A stretch of 13,803 nt of DNA, taken from the NCBI RefSeq assembly GCF_937877005.1, contig NZ_CALEFV010000060.1:1-13803 (forward strand), given 5' to 3'. Under the pieces are notes generated by a model, which was given only the letters and a program-made list of their open reading frames with translations, searched no databases and was not told the origin of the DNA. A program made the translations under genes and the position numbers. The stretch comes from an uncultured Fibrobacter sp. (GTDB taxonomy: Bacteria > Fibrobacterota > Fibrobacteria > Fibrobacterales > Fibrobacteraceae). This document shows, one piece after another, positions 6,352 to 13,069 of the stretch; the stretch's first letter is position 1, and each line of letters opens with the position of its first letter.

Positions 6352-7458
6352 TTATTCGGCAATCAGGGACTTGTCGTATATAAAGTTGACTTCTTCGGGC
6401 GTGATTCCGCCGGGAACGAGGTCCAGCTTGGAACGATTCGCCTTCATGGCGATGGCGAATTGATCGCGCATTTCGCGAGAAACCTTGCATTTGCCGATAA
6501 GTTTGTCAAGCATTGCGGCGAAATCGGTGGTGTTTTTGAAGCCTAAAAGTTCCAAAATTCGCTTGACATCTTCGGGAACCTTTTTTTCACAGATTTCTAC
6601 ATAGGTGGCGAGGAAGTAGCCTACGGCGGGGCCGTGCGGCACGCCCTGGTGCAGCGTGAGATCGTAGCTCATGCCGTGCGGTACAGCGGTGCTTGTGTGC
6701 GCGATGGACATGCCGGCGATTGTCGAGGTGAGCATGAGCTTTTCGTAAAGGTTTTCATCGACGGGGGAGTCGGAGAGGAGCGCTTCCTTGAATTCGCCCC
6801 AGAGCTTGAGGCCGTATTCCGGACACATGCGGTTGAACGCGTTGGAATGGACATTCAATATGCTTTCGACCATGTGGGCGAGCGCATCGACCGCGGTATT
6901 GATAATCAGCGTCTTCTTGGCCGAGGCGAGGTACTTGCCGTCGACAAGCGCGAGCGCCGGGAAAATCTTGTGCGGGATGCTCTTTTTCAGGTGAATCTTG
7001 TGGTTCGTGATGATGGCGACCGGCGTTGCCTCGGAACCCGTTCCGCAGGTAGTCGGAACGGCGACGACGGGCACGTGGCCGAGCGGCTTTTCGGGAGCCT
7101 TGTGCAAATTGTCTGCCTCGATGCTTGGGTTCGCAAGGAGCAATGCTACAGCCTTCGCCGCGTCGATGGCGGAGCCGCCCCCGATACCGATGATGTAATC
7201 GGCGCCGAATTTGCGAGCTTGTTTTGCGGCGTTCCCCACGGTATCTGTTGACGGATTTTCTTCGACCTGGTCAAAAATCTGGTACGGCACGTGGGCCGCG
7301 TCCAGGACGGCGGTGACATCGTTCAAGGAACCGTTCTTCTTGGCAGAAGTTTTGCCCGTCATGATGAACGCGCGTTTTCCAATCGCAAGCAAGTTTTGCG
7401 CGTGGTTCTTCACGCAGTTCTTTTCAACATAGATATCCGTGGGTACATAGAAACGCAT
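6352..7458 (-). CDS. iron-containing (group III) alcohol dehydrogenase
   Basis: This 368-aa protein has the family's normal length and motifs. GGGSAIDAAKA (93-103) forms the NAD(P)-binding turn, followed by VPTTCGTGSEAT (134-145). The metal ligands are D191 and H195 (VDALAH), H261 (VPHGMSY) and H275 (VPHGPAV). Enzymes of this family interconvert alcohols and aldehydes (ethanol, butanol, 1,3-propanediol, lactaldehyde) with NAD(P)H in the cytoplasm, often to dispose of reducing power in fermentation. The exact substrate is not readable. AGGA precedes the ATG by about 7 bases. It is separated by 67-69 bases from both neighbours, so it may be a single-gene unit. No terminator hairpin is visible after the stop. 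Confidence 0.93.
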   Translation of the reverse strand: MRFYVPTDIYVEKNCVKNHAQNLLAIGKRAFIMTGKTSAKKNGSLNDVTAVLDAAHVPYQIFDQVEENPSTDTVGNAAKQARKFGADYIIGIGGGSAIDAAKAVALLLANPSIEADNLHKAPEKPLGHVPVVAVPTTCGTGSEATPVAIITNHKIHLKKSIPHKIFPALALVDGKYLASAKKTLIINTAVDALAHMVESILNVHSNAFNRMCPEYGLKLWGEFKEALLSDSPVDENLYEKLMLTSTIAGMSIAHTSTAVPHGMSYDLTLHQGVPHGPAVGYFLATYVEICEKKVPEDVKRILELLGFKNTTDFAAMLDKLIGKCKVSREMRDQFAIAMKANRSKLDLVPGGITPEEVNFIYDKSLIAE

Positions 7459-7525
7459 AGAATTGTCCTGAAGTTATGAGAGTATGCAAAAAAAATAGTA
7501 AATCGAGGTTGGAATATTTTGCAAA

Positions 7526-8452
7526 CTAGAATCTGCGTACCACAAGGATTTCGAAGGCAGATACGTATTTTTGCTCCAGATGTTCGCCAAACGCAATGGC
7601 GGAGTATCCGCATTTAAGAACGATGTTCCAAGCCCATTTTTCCCCGATGTAGCCCAAGGCGGTCTTTATGTCCGATTCGGGTAAGAGCAGGTTGCCGTCG
7701 TCAGCGTTCTCGCGACCGTACGCGATGCCTACAACTCCCCAGAGGTTCCAAAAATATCCGTTGTCGAAAACGAAGGTGTAGGTGTACCCGACGTTGCCCC
7801 AGATGGAGGTGATGTCGCGTTTGTCGTTTTCGTAGCCAAGTATTCCGTCGTTATCTTCGGCAATGTTTCGCTGCAGGCGTCCGCCGATAATCAAGCTTCC
7901 GGCTGATTTCTTTTGACGGCGATCCAAAAAGTAGGCGCTCCTGGGGGCGAAAATTTCTTTCGCGGTCGCCATCCAGAGCATCGAAAAATACATGTCCGCG
8001 AACCAGAGGTCTATAAATTCCCGTTCCTTTTCGCTGTCGTGTTCGACTTCCGCGGTAAAGCCGCTGTAAAAGCGGAGCTTTGCCGCAAGCCACCAGTTTC
8101 CCGGGAAAAAGTCGAGCCCTGTCTCGAAAGCCTGGGTGTCTGATTTTTCTTTTGAAGTGGTAAAAGGGAGGCTGTACTTGAAATCGGCGGACACGTCCCA
8201 CGAAATTCCGAATGTGGTAAACAGGCTGTCGTAACCGAAGCCGATGCCCACATCGATCGGGCGGTTCGAATTGAGCGTCGAGTTGTTGTAGGCGGAATTC
8301 CAGATAGCCACGAAATTGTAATCGCACAAGAAACGCAGCGAGAACCGTTCACGGAACTTGGAAACCGAAGGCTCGTCGCTGTCTTGCGCTTCGGCAAAGG
8401 CAAACCCCGCGAACACCAGGGCAAACAGGAATATTTTCAGGACGCACTTCAT
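7526..8452 (-). CDS. predicted outer-membrane beta-barrel, DUF4421-like
   Basis: This 308-aa protein starts with a signal peptide (MKCVLKIFLFALVFAGFAFA, cleavage likely after AFA). The mature chain has alternating aromatic/hydrophobic strands such as PIDVGIGFGYDSLFTTFGI, WWLAAKLRFYSGF and NVGYTYTFVFDNGYFW, and ends in VVRRF, the terminal phenylalanine typical of proteins assembled by the BAM machinery. Strand pattern, length and the N-terminal layout recall DUF4421 proteins of Bacteroidetes and Fibrobacteres, whose function is unknown. The assignment is from memory and moderate. TATA-like boxes occur in the 41-base gap to the upstream acetyltransferase gene, so it may be expressed from its own promoter or as the second gene of that unit. 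Confidence 0.65.
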   Translation of the reverse strand: MKCVLKIFLFALVFAGFAFAEAQDSDEPSVSKFRERFSLRFLCDYNFVAIWNSAYNNSTLNSNRPIDVGIGFGYDSLFTTFGISWDVSADFKYSLPFTTSKEKSDTQAFETGLDFFPGNWWLAAKLRFYSGFTAEVEHDSEKEREFIDLWFADMYFSMLWMATAKEIFAPRSAYFLDRRQKKSAGSLIIGGRLQRNIAEDNDGILGYENDKRDITSIWGNVGYTYTFVFDNGYFWNLWGVVGIAYGRENADDGNLLLPESDIKTALGYIGEKWAWNIVLKCGYSAIAFGEHLEQKYVSAFEILVVRRF

Positions 8453-8493
8453 CAGGGGTGTTAAATCAACTTATAATGAGCCTATATAAAAAT

Positions 8494-9048
8494 TTACGGG
8501 TACTTCGCTCCGGGAATATCCTTCAGTATTTCTTTCCAGAAGTTGCGGAATTCCTTTTCGGTGACGGGGCCGCCGGCGGAAAGTAGGCGGTAGTGCTCGC
8601 CTTGCCAGACGTAATCGACGGGGGAGGAGTCAAAGCCGTTGCGGGTGTAAAATTTGCGGCGGCGGTTCCTGCGTTCGAGTTCTTCGGCGTTCTTGGAATC
8701 TTCTTCGACTTCAATATCGACGACGATGCGCGTGTCGGGGTGTTGCCTGCGGATGGCCTGCAAAATTTGCGAACCGTACCCGCGGCAGCGCAGTTCAGGT
8801 TCTACCGCGAAATAGACGATGTTCGTGATGTCCCCGTGTGAAATGGAATTTGAAAATCCGCAGAACATGGGGGTCGCGGCGTTCTCGCCATCATCCTTGT
8901 CGAAAAATGCCCAGAATTCCCGCTTGATTTTGTCGTCGAGCAAATGCTTTATCGGGATGCGTTCGTTCGCCGGGAAAGCCGATTCATACAGCGCCTTGAC
9001 CTGCGGCAACCACGGAGATTTCTTTGTGACTTCGAAATACTGGAGCAT
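8494..9048 (-). CDS. GNAT-family N-acetyltransferase
   Basis: This is a 184-aa cytosolic protein with the acetyl-CoA-binding motif A, FAVEPELRCRGYGSQIL (80-96), where R87-C-R-G90-Y-G92 fits the R/Q-x-x-G-x-G/A signature. It is preceded by the usual beta-4 strand (NIVYFAV) and followed by IVVDIEVE and a YTRNGF segment typical of the end of the fold (compare Y/F-x-x-x-G-F). Such enzymes move an acetyl group from acetyl-CoA to an amine; the substrate is unknown. Its start is divergent from the SDR gene with an 81-base gap. A TATTCTT box (minus strand, 9062-9056) lies 7 bases before the ATG and no clear Shine-Dalgarno sequence is seen, as for other genes in this window. Confidence 0.85.
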   Translation of the reverse strand: MLQYFEVTKKSPWLPQVKALYESAFPANERIPIKHLLDDKIKREFWAFFDKDDGENAATPMFCGFSNSISHGDITNIVYFAVEPELRCRGYGSQILQAIRRQHPDTRIVVDIEVEEDSKNAEELERRNRRRKFYTRNGFDSSPVDYVWQGEHYRLLSAGGPVTEKEFRNFWKEILKDIPGAKYP

Positions 9049-9116
9049 TTGCGGAAAGAATAGGATAATGCGGCATGTGCGTCAAGTGGAGGCGTGCGCT
9101 TCGGTACATTTTAGGG

Positions 9117-9123
9117 TATATTT
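9117..9123 (+). promoter_or_regulatory. TATATTT box immediately before the SDR start codon
   Basis: TATATTT is followed by only six bases (ACCTAC) and then the ATG at 9130. If this is a -10 element, transcription starts at or next to the ATG, giving a leaderless mRNA. No Shine-Dalgarno sequence is present. The same arrangement is seen before the MATE, ffh and acetyltransferase genes. There is no good -35 match. Confidence 0.4.
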
Positions 9124-9129
9124 ACCTAC

Positions 9130-9840
9130 ATGAAAGCATTTGAAAATAAAGTGATCGTGGTGACGGGCGGGGCGCACGGGATTGGCGCTACCGTCGTGAG
9201 TGAATTTGAGAAAGAGGGCGCGAAGACCGCCTACATCGACATCCGCGAGAATCCCTGCTTTGTGGGGGACCTCTCCAAGAAGGAAGTCCTCGAAAAGTTT
9301 GCGCAGTTCGTCATCGAAAAGTACGGGCACGTGGATGTGCTGGTGAACAACGCGCTTCCGCTGATGAAGGGCATTGACGAGTGCAGCTACGAGGAATTCA
9401 GCTACGCGCTGGCGGTCGGTGTGACGGCCCCGTTCTACCTCGCGAAACTTTTTGCACCGCATTTCGGGTCGGGCGCAAGCATTATAAACATTTCTTCGAG
9501 TCGCGACCGCATGAGTCAGCCGCAGACGGAAAGCTATACGGCGGCGAAGGGCGGAATTGCAGCCCTCACGCATGCGCTGGCCTTGAGTTTTGCGGGCCGC
9601 GTTCGCGTGAATTCCATTTCGCCGGGCTGGATCGATACGGATTTCAAACTCTACGAAGGTCCCGATGCCACGCAGCAGCCCGCAGGCCGCGTCGGCAATC
9701 CGCTCGACATCGCGAACATGGTGCTTTACCTTGCAAGTGACAAGGCCGGATTCATCACCGGCGAAAACATCTGCATCGACGGCGGCATGACTCACCAAAT
9801 GGTCTACCACAACGACTGTGGCTGGAAATTTGAGGGCTGA
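9130..9840 (+). CDS. short-chain dehydrogenase/reductase (classical SDR)
   Basis: This 236-aa protein has the complete classical SDR set: the cofactor-binding TGGAHGIG (12-19), D47-L (GDL), LVNNA (71-75), the active-site Ser in INISSS (119-124), Y136-x3-K140 (YTAAK), the SPGWIDTDF loop and a C-terminal TGENICIDGGM. It should be a cytosolic NAD(P)-dependent oxidoreductase. D37 after the second strand (AYID) favours NAD over NADP. The substrate is not readable; the C-terminal IDGGM segment is shared by 3-oxoacyl-ACP reductase and sugar dehydrogenase relatives. The next gene starts 3 bases after its stop, so the two are probably translated from one transcript. Confidence 0.93.
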   Translation: MKAFENKVIVVTGGAHGIGATVVSEFEKEGAKTAYIDIRENPCFVGDLSKKEVLEKFAQFVIEKYGHVDVLVNNALPLMKGIDECSYEEFSYALAVGVTAPFYLAKLFAPHFGSGASIINISSSRDRMSQPQTESYTAAKGGIAALTHALALSFAGRVRVNSISPGWIDTDFKLYEGPDATQQPAGRVGNPLDIANMVLYLASDKAGFITGENICIDGGMTHQMVYHNDCGWKFEG

Positions 9841-9843
9841 GAA

Positions 9844-10437
9844 ATGAAGAAACTTGTTATTTATGTGCATGGAAAGGGCGGAAACGCCGACGAGGCGCTG
9901 CATTACAAGAGCTTGTTCTCGGAAGCCGATGTTCTCGGGTTTGATTACAAGGCCGAGACCCCGTGGGAGGCCAAGAAGGAATTCCCGGTATATTTTGATT
10001 CCGTCGCGGCGAGCTACGACGAGGTGATTCTTATTGCGAATAGCATCGGGGCGTTCTTTTCGATGAATGCTCTGGCCGATAAGCCAATCAAACAGGCCTA
10101 CTTTATTTCGCCGATGGTCAACTTGGAAAAACTGATTTGCGACATGATGACGTGGGCGGGAGTCTCCGAAAAGGAACTTCGCGAAAAGAAAACGGTGCCG
10201 ACGAGTTTCGGCGAAACGCTCTCCTGGGAATACCTGTGTTACGTGCACGAAAATCCGATTGAGTGGCGTATCCCGACAAAAATCCTGTACGGCTCGAATG
10301 ACAACCTGACCTCGCTAGAAACGATGCGCGAATTCGCCCAGAAAATCGGTGCCCCTTTGACCGTAATGGACAGTGGCGAACACTGGTTCCACACCGCCGA
10401 ACAAATGGACTTTTTGGACAAGTGGATTAGGGAATGA
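9844..10437 (+). CDS. small alpha/beta-hydrolase
   Basis: This 197-aa protein has the compact alpha/beta-hydrolase layout. It begins KKLVIYVHGKGGN, where the HGKGG segment supplies the oxyanion hole. The nucleophile elbow is A65-N-S67-I-G69, in which the usual first glycine of GxSxG is alanine. The acid is probably D153 (YGSNDNLTS) and the base H180 (SGEHWFH). There is no signal peptide, so it is cytosolic. GAGGG inside the end of the SDR gene acts as ribosome-binding site, and the 3-base gap suggests translational coupling with the SDR. A joint role in modifying a small ester or lactone is possible but only inferred from adjacency. The substrate is unknown. Confidence 0.83.
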   Translation: MKKLVIYVHGKGGNADEALHYKSLFSEADVLGFDYKAETPWEAKKEFPVYFDSVAASYDEVILIANSIGAFFSMNALADKPIKQAYFISPMVNLEKLICDMMTWAGVSEKELREKKTVPTSFGETLSWEYLCYVHENPIEWRIPTKILYGSNDNLTSLETMREFAQKIGAPLTVMDSGEHWFHTAEQMDFLDKWIRE

Positions 10438-10442
10438 CTGTG

Positions 10443-10456
10443 TTTCTTATAAGAAA
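10443..10456. promoter_or_regulatory. perfect 14-bp palindrome between the hydrolase and the first FISUMP gene
   Basis: TTTCTTATAAGAAA is identical to its reverse complement and lies 6 bases after the hydrolase stop and about 75 bases before the FISUMP start. It has no GC stem or T-run, so it is a poor terminator. It may be an operator for the downstream lipoprotein gene. An AT-rich palindrome of this length can also arise by chance. Confidence 0.3.
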
Positions 10457-10531
10457 AGCGTAGAGATTGTTGCAAAAACGATGCTAATAATGTAGTTTCT
10501 TTGCATAGTGGACTAGAATAAGGGAGTGTCT

Positions 10532-11353
10532 ATGAAAAACGGGAAAAAATACATCTTTGCGAACTTGCAGAATGCGGGTGCGACAATCTCTTTCACCCTT
10601 CTCCTATTCACTGCGTTCCTTGCTGCATGTGCCACGCCGACAGTATCTAGCGACGATTCTGATGATGGCATTAACTCGTTGTCATCTGCCGAGCTGAAGG
10701 AAAGTTTTTTCAATCCTGACATTGACTATGGCTCTATGACAGACAGTCGAGACGGACAAGTTTATAGAACGGTACAAATAGGCGAACAGACTTGGATGGC
10801 AGAAAATTTGAACTTCGACCCAGGTCAGGGCGGCTCCAGAAATGCGAATTACGATTGGTCGTGGTGTTATGAAAATGATCCGGAAAAATGTGAGTTGTTT
10901 GGTCGTTTTTACACTTGGGCAGCGGCAGTTGACAGCATTGCGCTTTACGATGGCGGTAATGGCGTAGATTGTGGTGACGGTAAAACTTGCATATTGCCTG
11001 AAAAGGTGCAGGGGGTTTGCCCGGATGGTTGGCACTTGCCGACAAAGGACGAATGGAATATCCTGTTCTCGGTTGTTGGCGGGCAAGACAATGCGGGTAA
11101 GGTTCTTAGATCACAGACGGGTTGGTACAAAGGTAGTAGCGGCACGGACGATGTAGGCTTTTGTGCATTGCCTACTGGCACGGGGGGAGACGACAGGTTT
11201 CTCAATTTTGGCAACCGTGCTGACTTCTGGGTTGCCTCTGAGCATGTTAGTGACCGCGGTTGTAATGTAATCATGCACTACTTTAACGATAAAGCGGGTT
11301 TTGGCAATGCTTATAAGCACGCTGGTTTGCCTGTTCGCTGCGTAAAGGACTAA
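10532..11353 (+). CDS. FISUMP-domain lipoprotein
   Basis: This 273-aa protein starts with a long signal peptide whose lipobox is FLAAC (Cys33), so it should be lipid-anchored in the cell envelope. A short Ser/Asp-rich spacer leads to a FISUMP domain from about residue 70. Landmarks are TDSRDGQVYRTVQIGEQTWM, AENLNF, GRFYTWAAAVDS, VCPDGWHLPTKDEW and the terminal GLPVRCVKD. The domain is abundant in Fibrobacter and related to C-type-lectin-like/formylglycine-like folds (Bacteroidetes 'major paralogous domain'). Its role is unproven; surface binding or adhesion has been suggested. Cysteine pairs such as WCYEN-DPEKC probably form disulfides. I chose the ATG at 10532, with AAGGGAG 5 bases upstream, over the in-frame GTG at 10526. 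A paralogue follows directly. Confidence 0.9.
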   Translation: MKNGKKYIFANLQNAGATISFTLLLFTAFLAACATPTVSSDDSDDGINSLSSAELKESFFNPDIDYGSMTDSRDGQVYRTVQIGEQTWMAENLNFDPGQGGSRNANYDWSWCYENDPEKCELFGRFYTWAAAVDSIALYDGGNGVDCGDGKTCILPEKVQGVCPDGWHLPTKDEWNILFSVVGGQDNAGKVLRSQTGWYKGSSGTDDVGFCALPTGTGGDDRFLNFGNRADFWVASEHVSDRGCNVIMHYFNDKAGFGNAYKHAGLPVRCVKD

Positions 11354-11380
11354 CTTTGAACAAGTTCATACAGAAATAAT

Positions 11381-11387
11381 TATATTT
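11381..11387 (+). promoter_or_regulatory. promoter-like TATATTT box before the second FISUMP gene
   Basis: TATATTT lies 38 bases before the ATG at 11426, where a normal ribosome-binding site (GAAGGA, 11415-11420) is present. It is the same heptamer as upstream of the MATE and SDR genes, but here with a normal leader length. There is no clear -35 match. Confidence 0.35.
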
Positions 11388-11442
11388 CCGTTGGATAAAT
11401 CAAGCCATTGGGGCGAAGGATTTTTATGAAAAAGATTGACTG

Positions 11443-11480
11443 TGTCATCCTGAGCGGAACAAAGTGTAGCCGAAGGATCT
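11443..11480 (+). repeat. dispersed repeat copy A, inside the signal-peptide n-region
   Basis: TGTCATCCTGAGCGG, a 13-base spacer and CCGAAGGATCT resemble the short palindromic repeat found scattered in several bacterial genomes (core CATCCTGAGCG...CGAAGGATC). ATCCT and AGGAT can pair. It is translated as VILSGTKCSRRIS and lengthens the n-region of the lipoprotein signal. Assignment to a genome-wide repeat family is from memory. Confidence 0.55.
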
Positions 11481-11660
11481 CTACTTATTTGTTCACTTCT
11501 GTGTTGCTGGCATTCCTGGCGGCCTGTGGTGATTCGTCGTCGGCATCTGCTGGGCCGAATGACGAACCGGGTGTTGAATCGTCTTCTTCGAGCAGTGGCA
11601 AGGTCACTGAGCCTGACGAAGTGACTTCGTCGAGTAGTGAAAAGGCGAAGTCTTCGTCAA

Positions 11661-11691
11661 GCGACCCCCGGAGCGAAGTGAAATAATCCAG
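11661..11691 (+). repeat. dispersed repeat copy B (degenerate), carrying the premature TAA
   Basis: GAGCGAAGTGAAATAATCCAG matches the right half of the repeat (AGCGAAG..GAA.AATCCAG). The left arm (CGACCCCCG) is degenerate and no longer pairs. The in-frame TAA at 11684-11686 lies where the repeat normally reads GAA. It is in the same reading frame as copies A and C (AGC is a codon in all three). Confidence 0.4.
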
Positions 11692-11776
11692 TTCTAGTGA
11701 AAAGTCTGGGAAGTCTAGCAGTAGTGGTGAAAAAGAAACTTCGTCGAGTTCGGTAAAGTTGAGTAGTTCCTCTTCC

Positions 11777-11803
11777 GTCATTCTGAGCGCGAGCGAAGAA
11801 TCC
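11777..11803 (+). repeat. dispersed repeat copy C, inside the serine-rich linker
   Basis: GTCATTCTGAGCG followed by CGAGCGAAGAATCCAG is translated as VILSASEESS in the linker. ATTCT pairs with AGAAT, where copy A has ATCCT with AGGAT. The paired change supports a hairpin-forming repeat. Confidence 0.55.
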
Positions 11804-12585
11804 AGTAGCAGTTTGGCGGAGTCATCCTCCTCAATCGATACACCGCTGTCTAGCTCTAGCGAAGTAACGATAGAATTCCGTGATGAAAGCGTTTACGATA
11901 GCAGTAGCAACACCCTGACGGACTTTCGCGATGGACAGACTTACAGAACGGTGAAAATAAAGTTCGTTAATTCCAACTATGAACGTGACTCGATGGTTTG
12001 GATGACCGAAAATCTGAACTATGCTTATGTGGATGTTCCCTATGACTACGATATATTCAAAGTCAGTGAAAACCATTCTGATTCTATTAGTTGGTGCTAC
12101 GACAATGATGCTGCAAACTGTGCCAAGTATGGCCGGTTGTACACGTGGGCGGCTGCTATGGACAGTGTTGGCGTATGGAGTATCAGTGGCAAGGGGTGTG
12201 GATATACTTCGGCATGTTCACCTACATATCCCGTGCGAGGAATTTGCCCGAAAGGTTGGCATTTGCCTGACTCGACCGAATGGAACACTCTGATTGCTGC
12301 TGGTGCACTATCATTTGTAAATCTCAGGACTAATAGCGGCTACAGGGATTACAAGGAGGAATATTACCATGAGGGGCAATTAGCGTACTTCTGGAGTTCT
12401 TCGGAGTATGTTTCTACGGAGTATACTTATAATAGCCAAGAAGCGTGCAATTTTGTGATATCGGAAAACAATGGAGAAAGTGAAACTTTTAGTAGAGGGG
12501 TTTTAGGTGGTTTCTATAAGTATGTCGGGAACTCTGTCCGTTGCGTGAAGGACTGATTGCAAGGCGAACGCTGTAATGAAACGCG

Positions 12586-12606
12586 GGGACTCCAAGGGAG
12601 TCCCTT
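12586..12606 (+). terminator. hairpin terminator after the FISUMP pair
   Basis: GGGACTCC (12586-12593) and GGAGTCCC (12597-12604) form a perfect 8-bp GC-rich stem with a 3-base loop, 29 bases after the FISUMP stop. The following TTAATT is only a weak U-tract, but the position and stem strength suit an intrinsic terminator for the plus-strand lipoprotein transcript. Confidence 0.65.
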
Positions 12607-12623
12607 AATTGTTGCCCTGTTTT

Positions 12624-13004
12624 TTAATTATTCCCAAAGGATAAATTTAGGTATTCTGTAAGGGCTGATTGAATATCTTGCAAATGGGGATTTTGTTTGC
12701 GGATGAGTAAAAAGCAGACGTTTTCAAAATCTTTTTCGCATAGGGGGAGGTCAATTATTTCTAGCTTATACTTGTTAAGTCCGAAAAGGTAACGAGATAT
12801 TCGTTACCATAATCTGTTGTAAAGATATAACCATTTGGGGATTCGGTTAAACTATAGCGGCTTGACGAATTTAATGTGGTCATCGTTAAACGATTCTAAC
12901 GACCCATATTTCTTAATATGGGCAGACATTCGCTTCTTGGCTGCAATTACCTCGGGCAATTTGTCCATCAGCTTTTTAATGTCTTTTTTGATTTCTGTGT
13001 TCAT
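12624..13004 (-). pseudogene. small gene broken by two opposite frameshifts, family unknown
   Basis: A good start (ATG at 13004-13002, with GGAAGG upstream) opens a 50-codon frame with NTEIKKDIKKLMDKLPEVIA near the start and a helical, Lys-rich N-terminus, which stops at TAG 12854-12852. Protein-like sequence continues one base out of phase from 12856 (YSLTESPNGYIFTTDYGNEY, then LVTFSD), stops near 12770, and resumes in the original frame (YKLEIIDLPLCEKDFENVCF, then LLIRKQNPHLQ), ending at TAA 12626-12624. With one base removed near 12857 and one restored near 12780 the frame gives about 126 residues. This looks like a recently decayed gene. I do not recognise the family. No partner gene is visible on either side. 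Confidence 0.6.
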
Positions 13005-13069
13005 GTTAGATGACCTTCCATAAATATAAATAAATACCATGGACGAGTCAATGTCCTAAAAGTTGTTGA

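Larger units (their letters stand above)
11426..12556 (+). pseudogene. second FISUMP-domain lipoprotein, split by an in-frame TAA
   Basis: From the ATG at 11426 (GAAGGA 5 bases upstream) the frame encodes a lipoprotein signal (FLAAC, Cys34) and a serine-rich linker, and meets TAA at 11684-11686 (codon 87). The same frame then continues with more poly-Ser linker (SSSSEKSGKSSSS...) and a complete FISUMP domain ending GNSVRCVKD at 12556. Together they make one 376-codon lipoprotein: signal, about 130 residues of linker, and FISUMP (from about TLTDFRDGQTYRTVKI). The stop reads as a single change from GAA (GAAGTGAAA-GAA-TCC, the usual form of the repeat it lies in). Downstream translation would lack any signal peptide. 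It could be a pseudogene, a phase- or strain-variable allele, a sequencing error, or read-through. TAA ends other genes here, so the code is not altered. Confidence 0.8.

Noticed and set aside
6634..7251. Plus-strand open frame of 205 codons opposite the alcohol dehydrogenase
   Set aside because: It is antisense to a gene with intact metal ligands and cofactor motif.
9082..10248. Long minus-strand open frame (388 codons)
   Set aside because: It lies opposite the SDR and hydrolase genes, which have complete family motifs. Its translation is rich in Arg/His and has no recognisable domain.
11684..11686. Reassigned TAA codon
   Set aside because: TAA is an ordinary stop for the first FISUMP gene, the alcohol dehydrogenase and the 75-aa gene in this window, so the genetic code is not altered.
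11485..11781. Minus-strand open frame opposite the poly-Ser linker
   Set aside because: It is a by-product of the serine-codon repeats; the Glu/Leu-rich translation is the complement of the linker.
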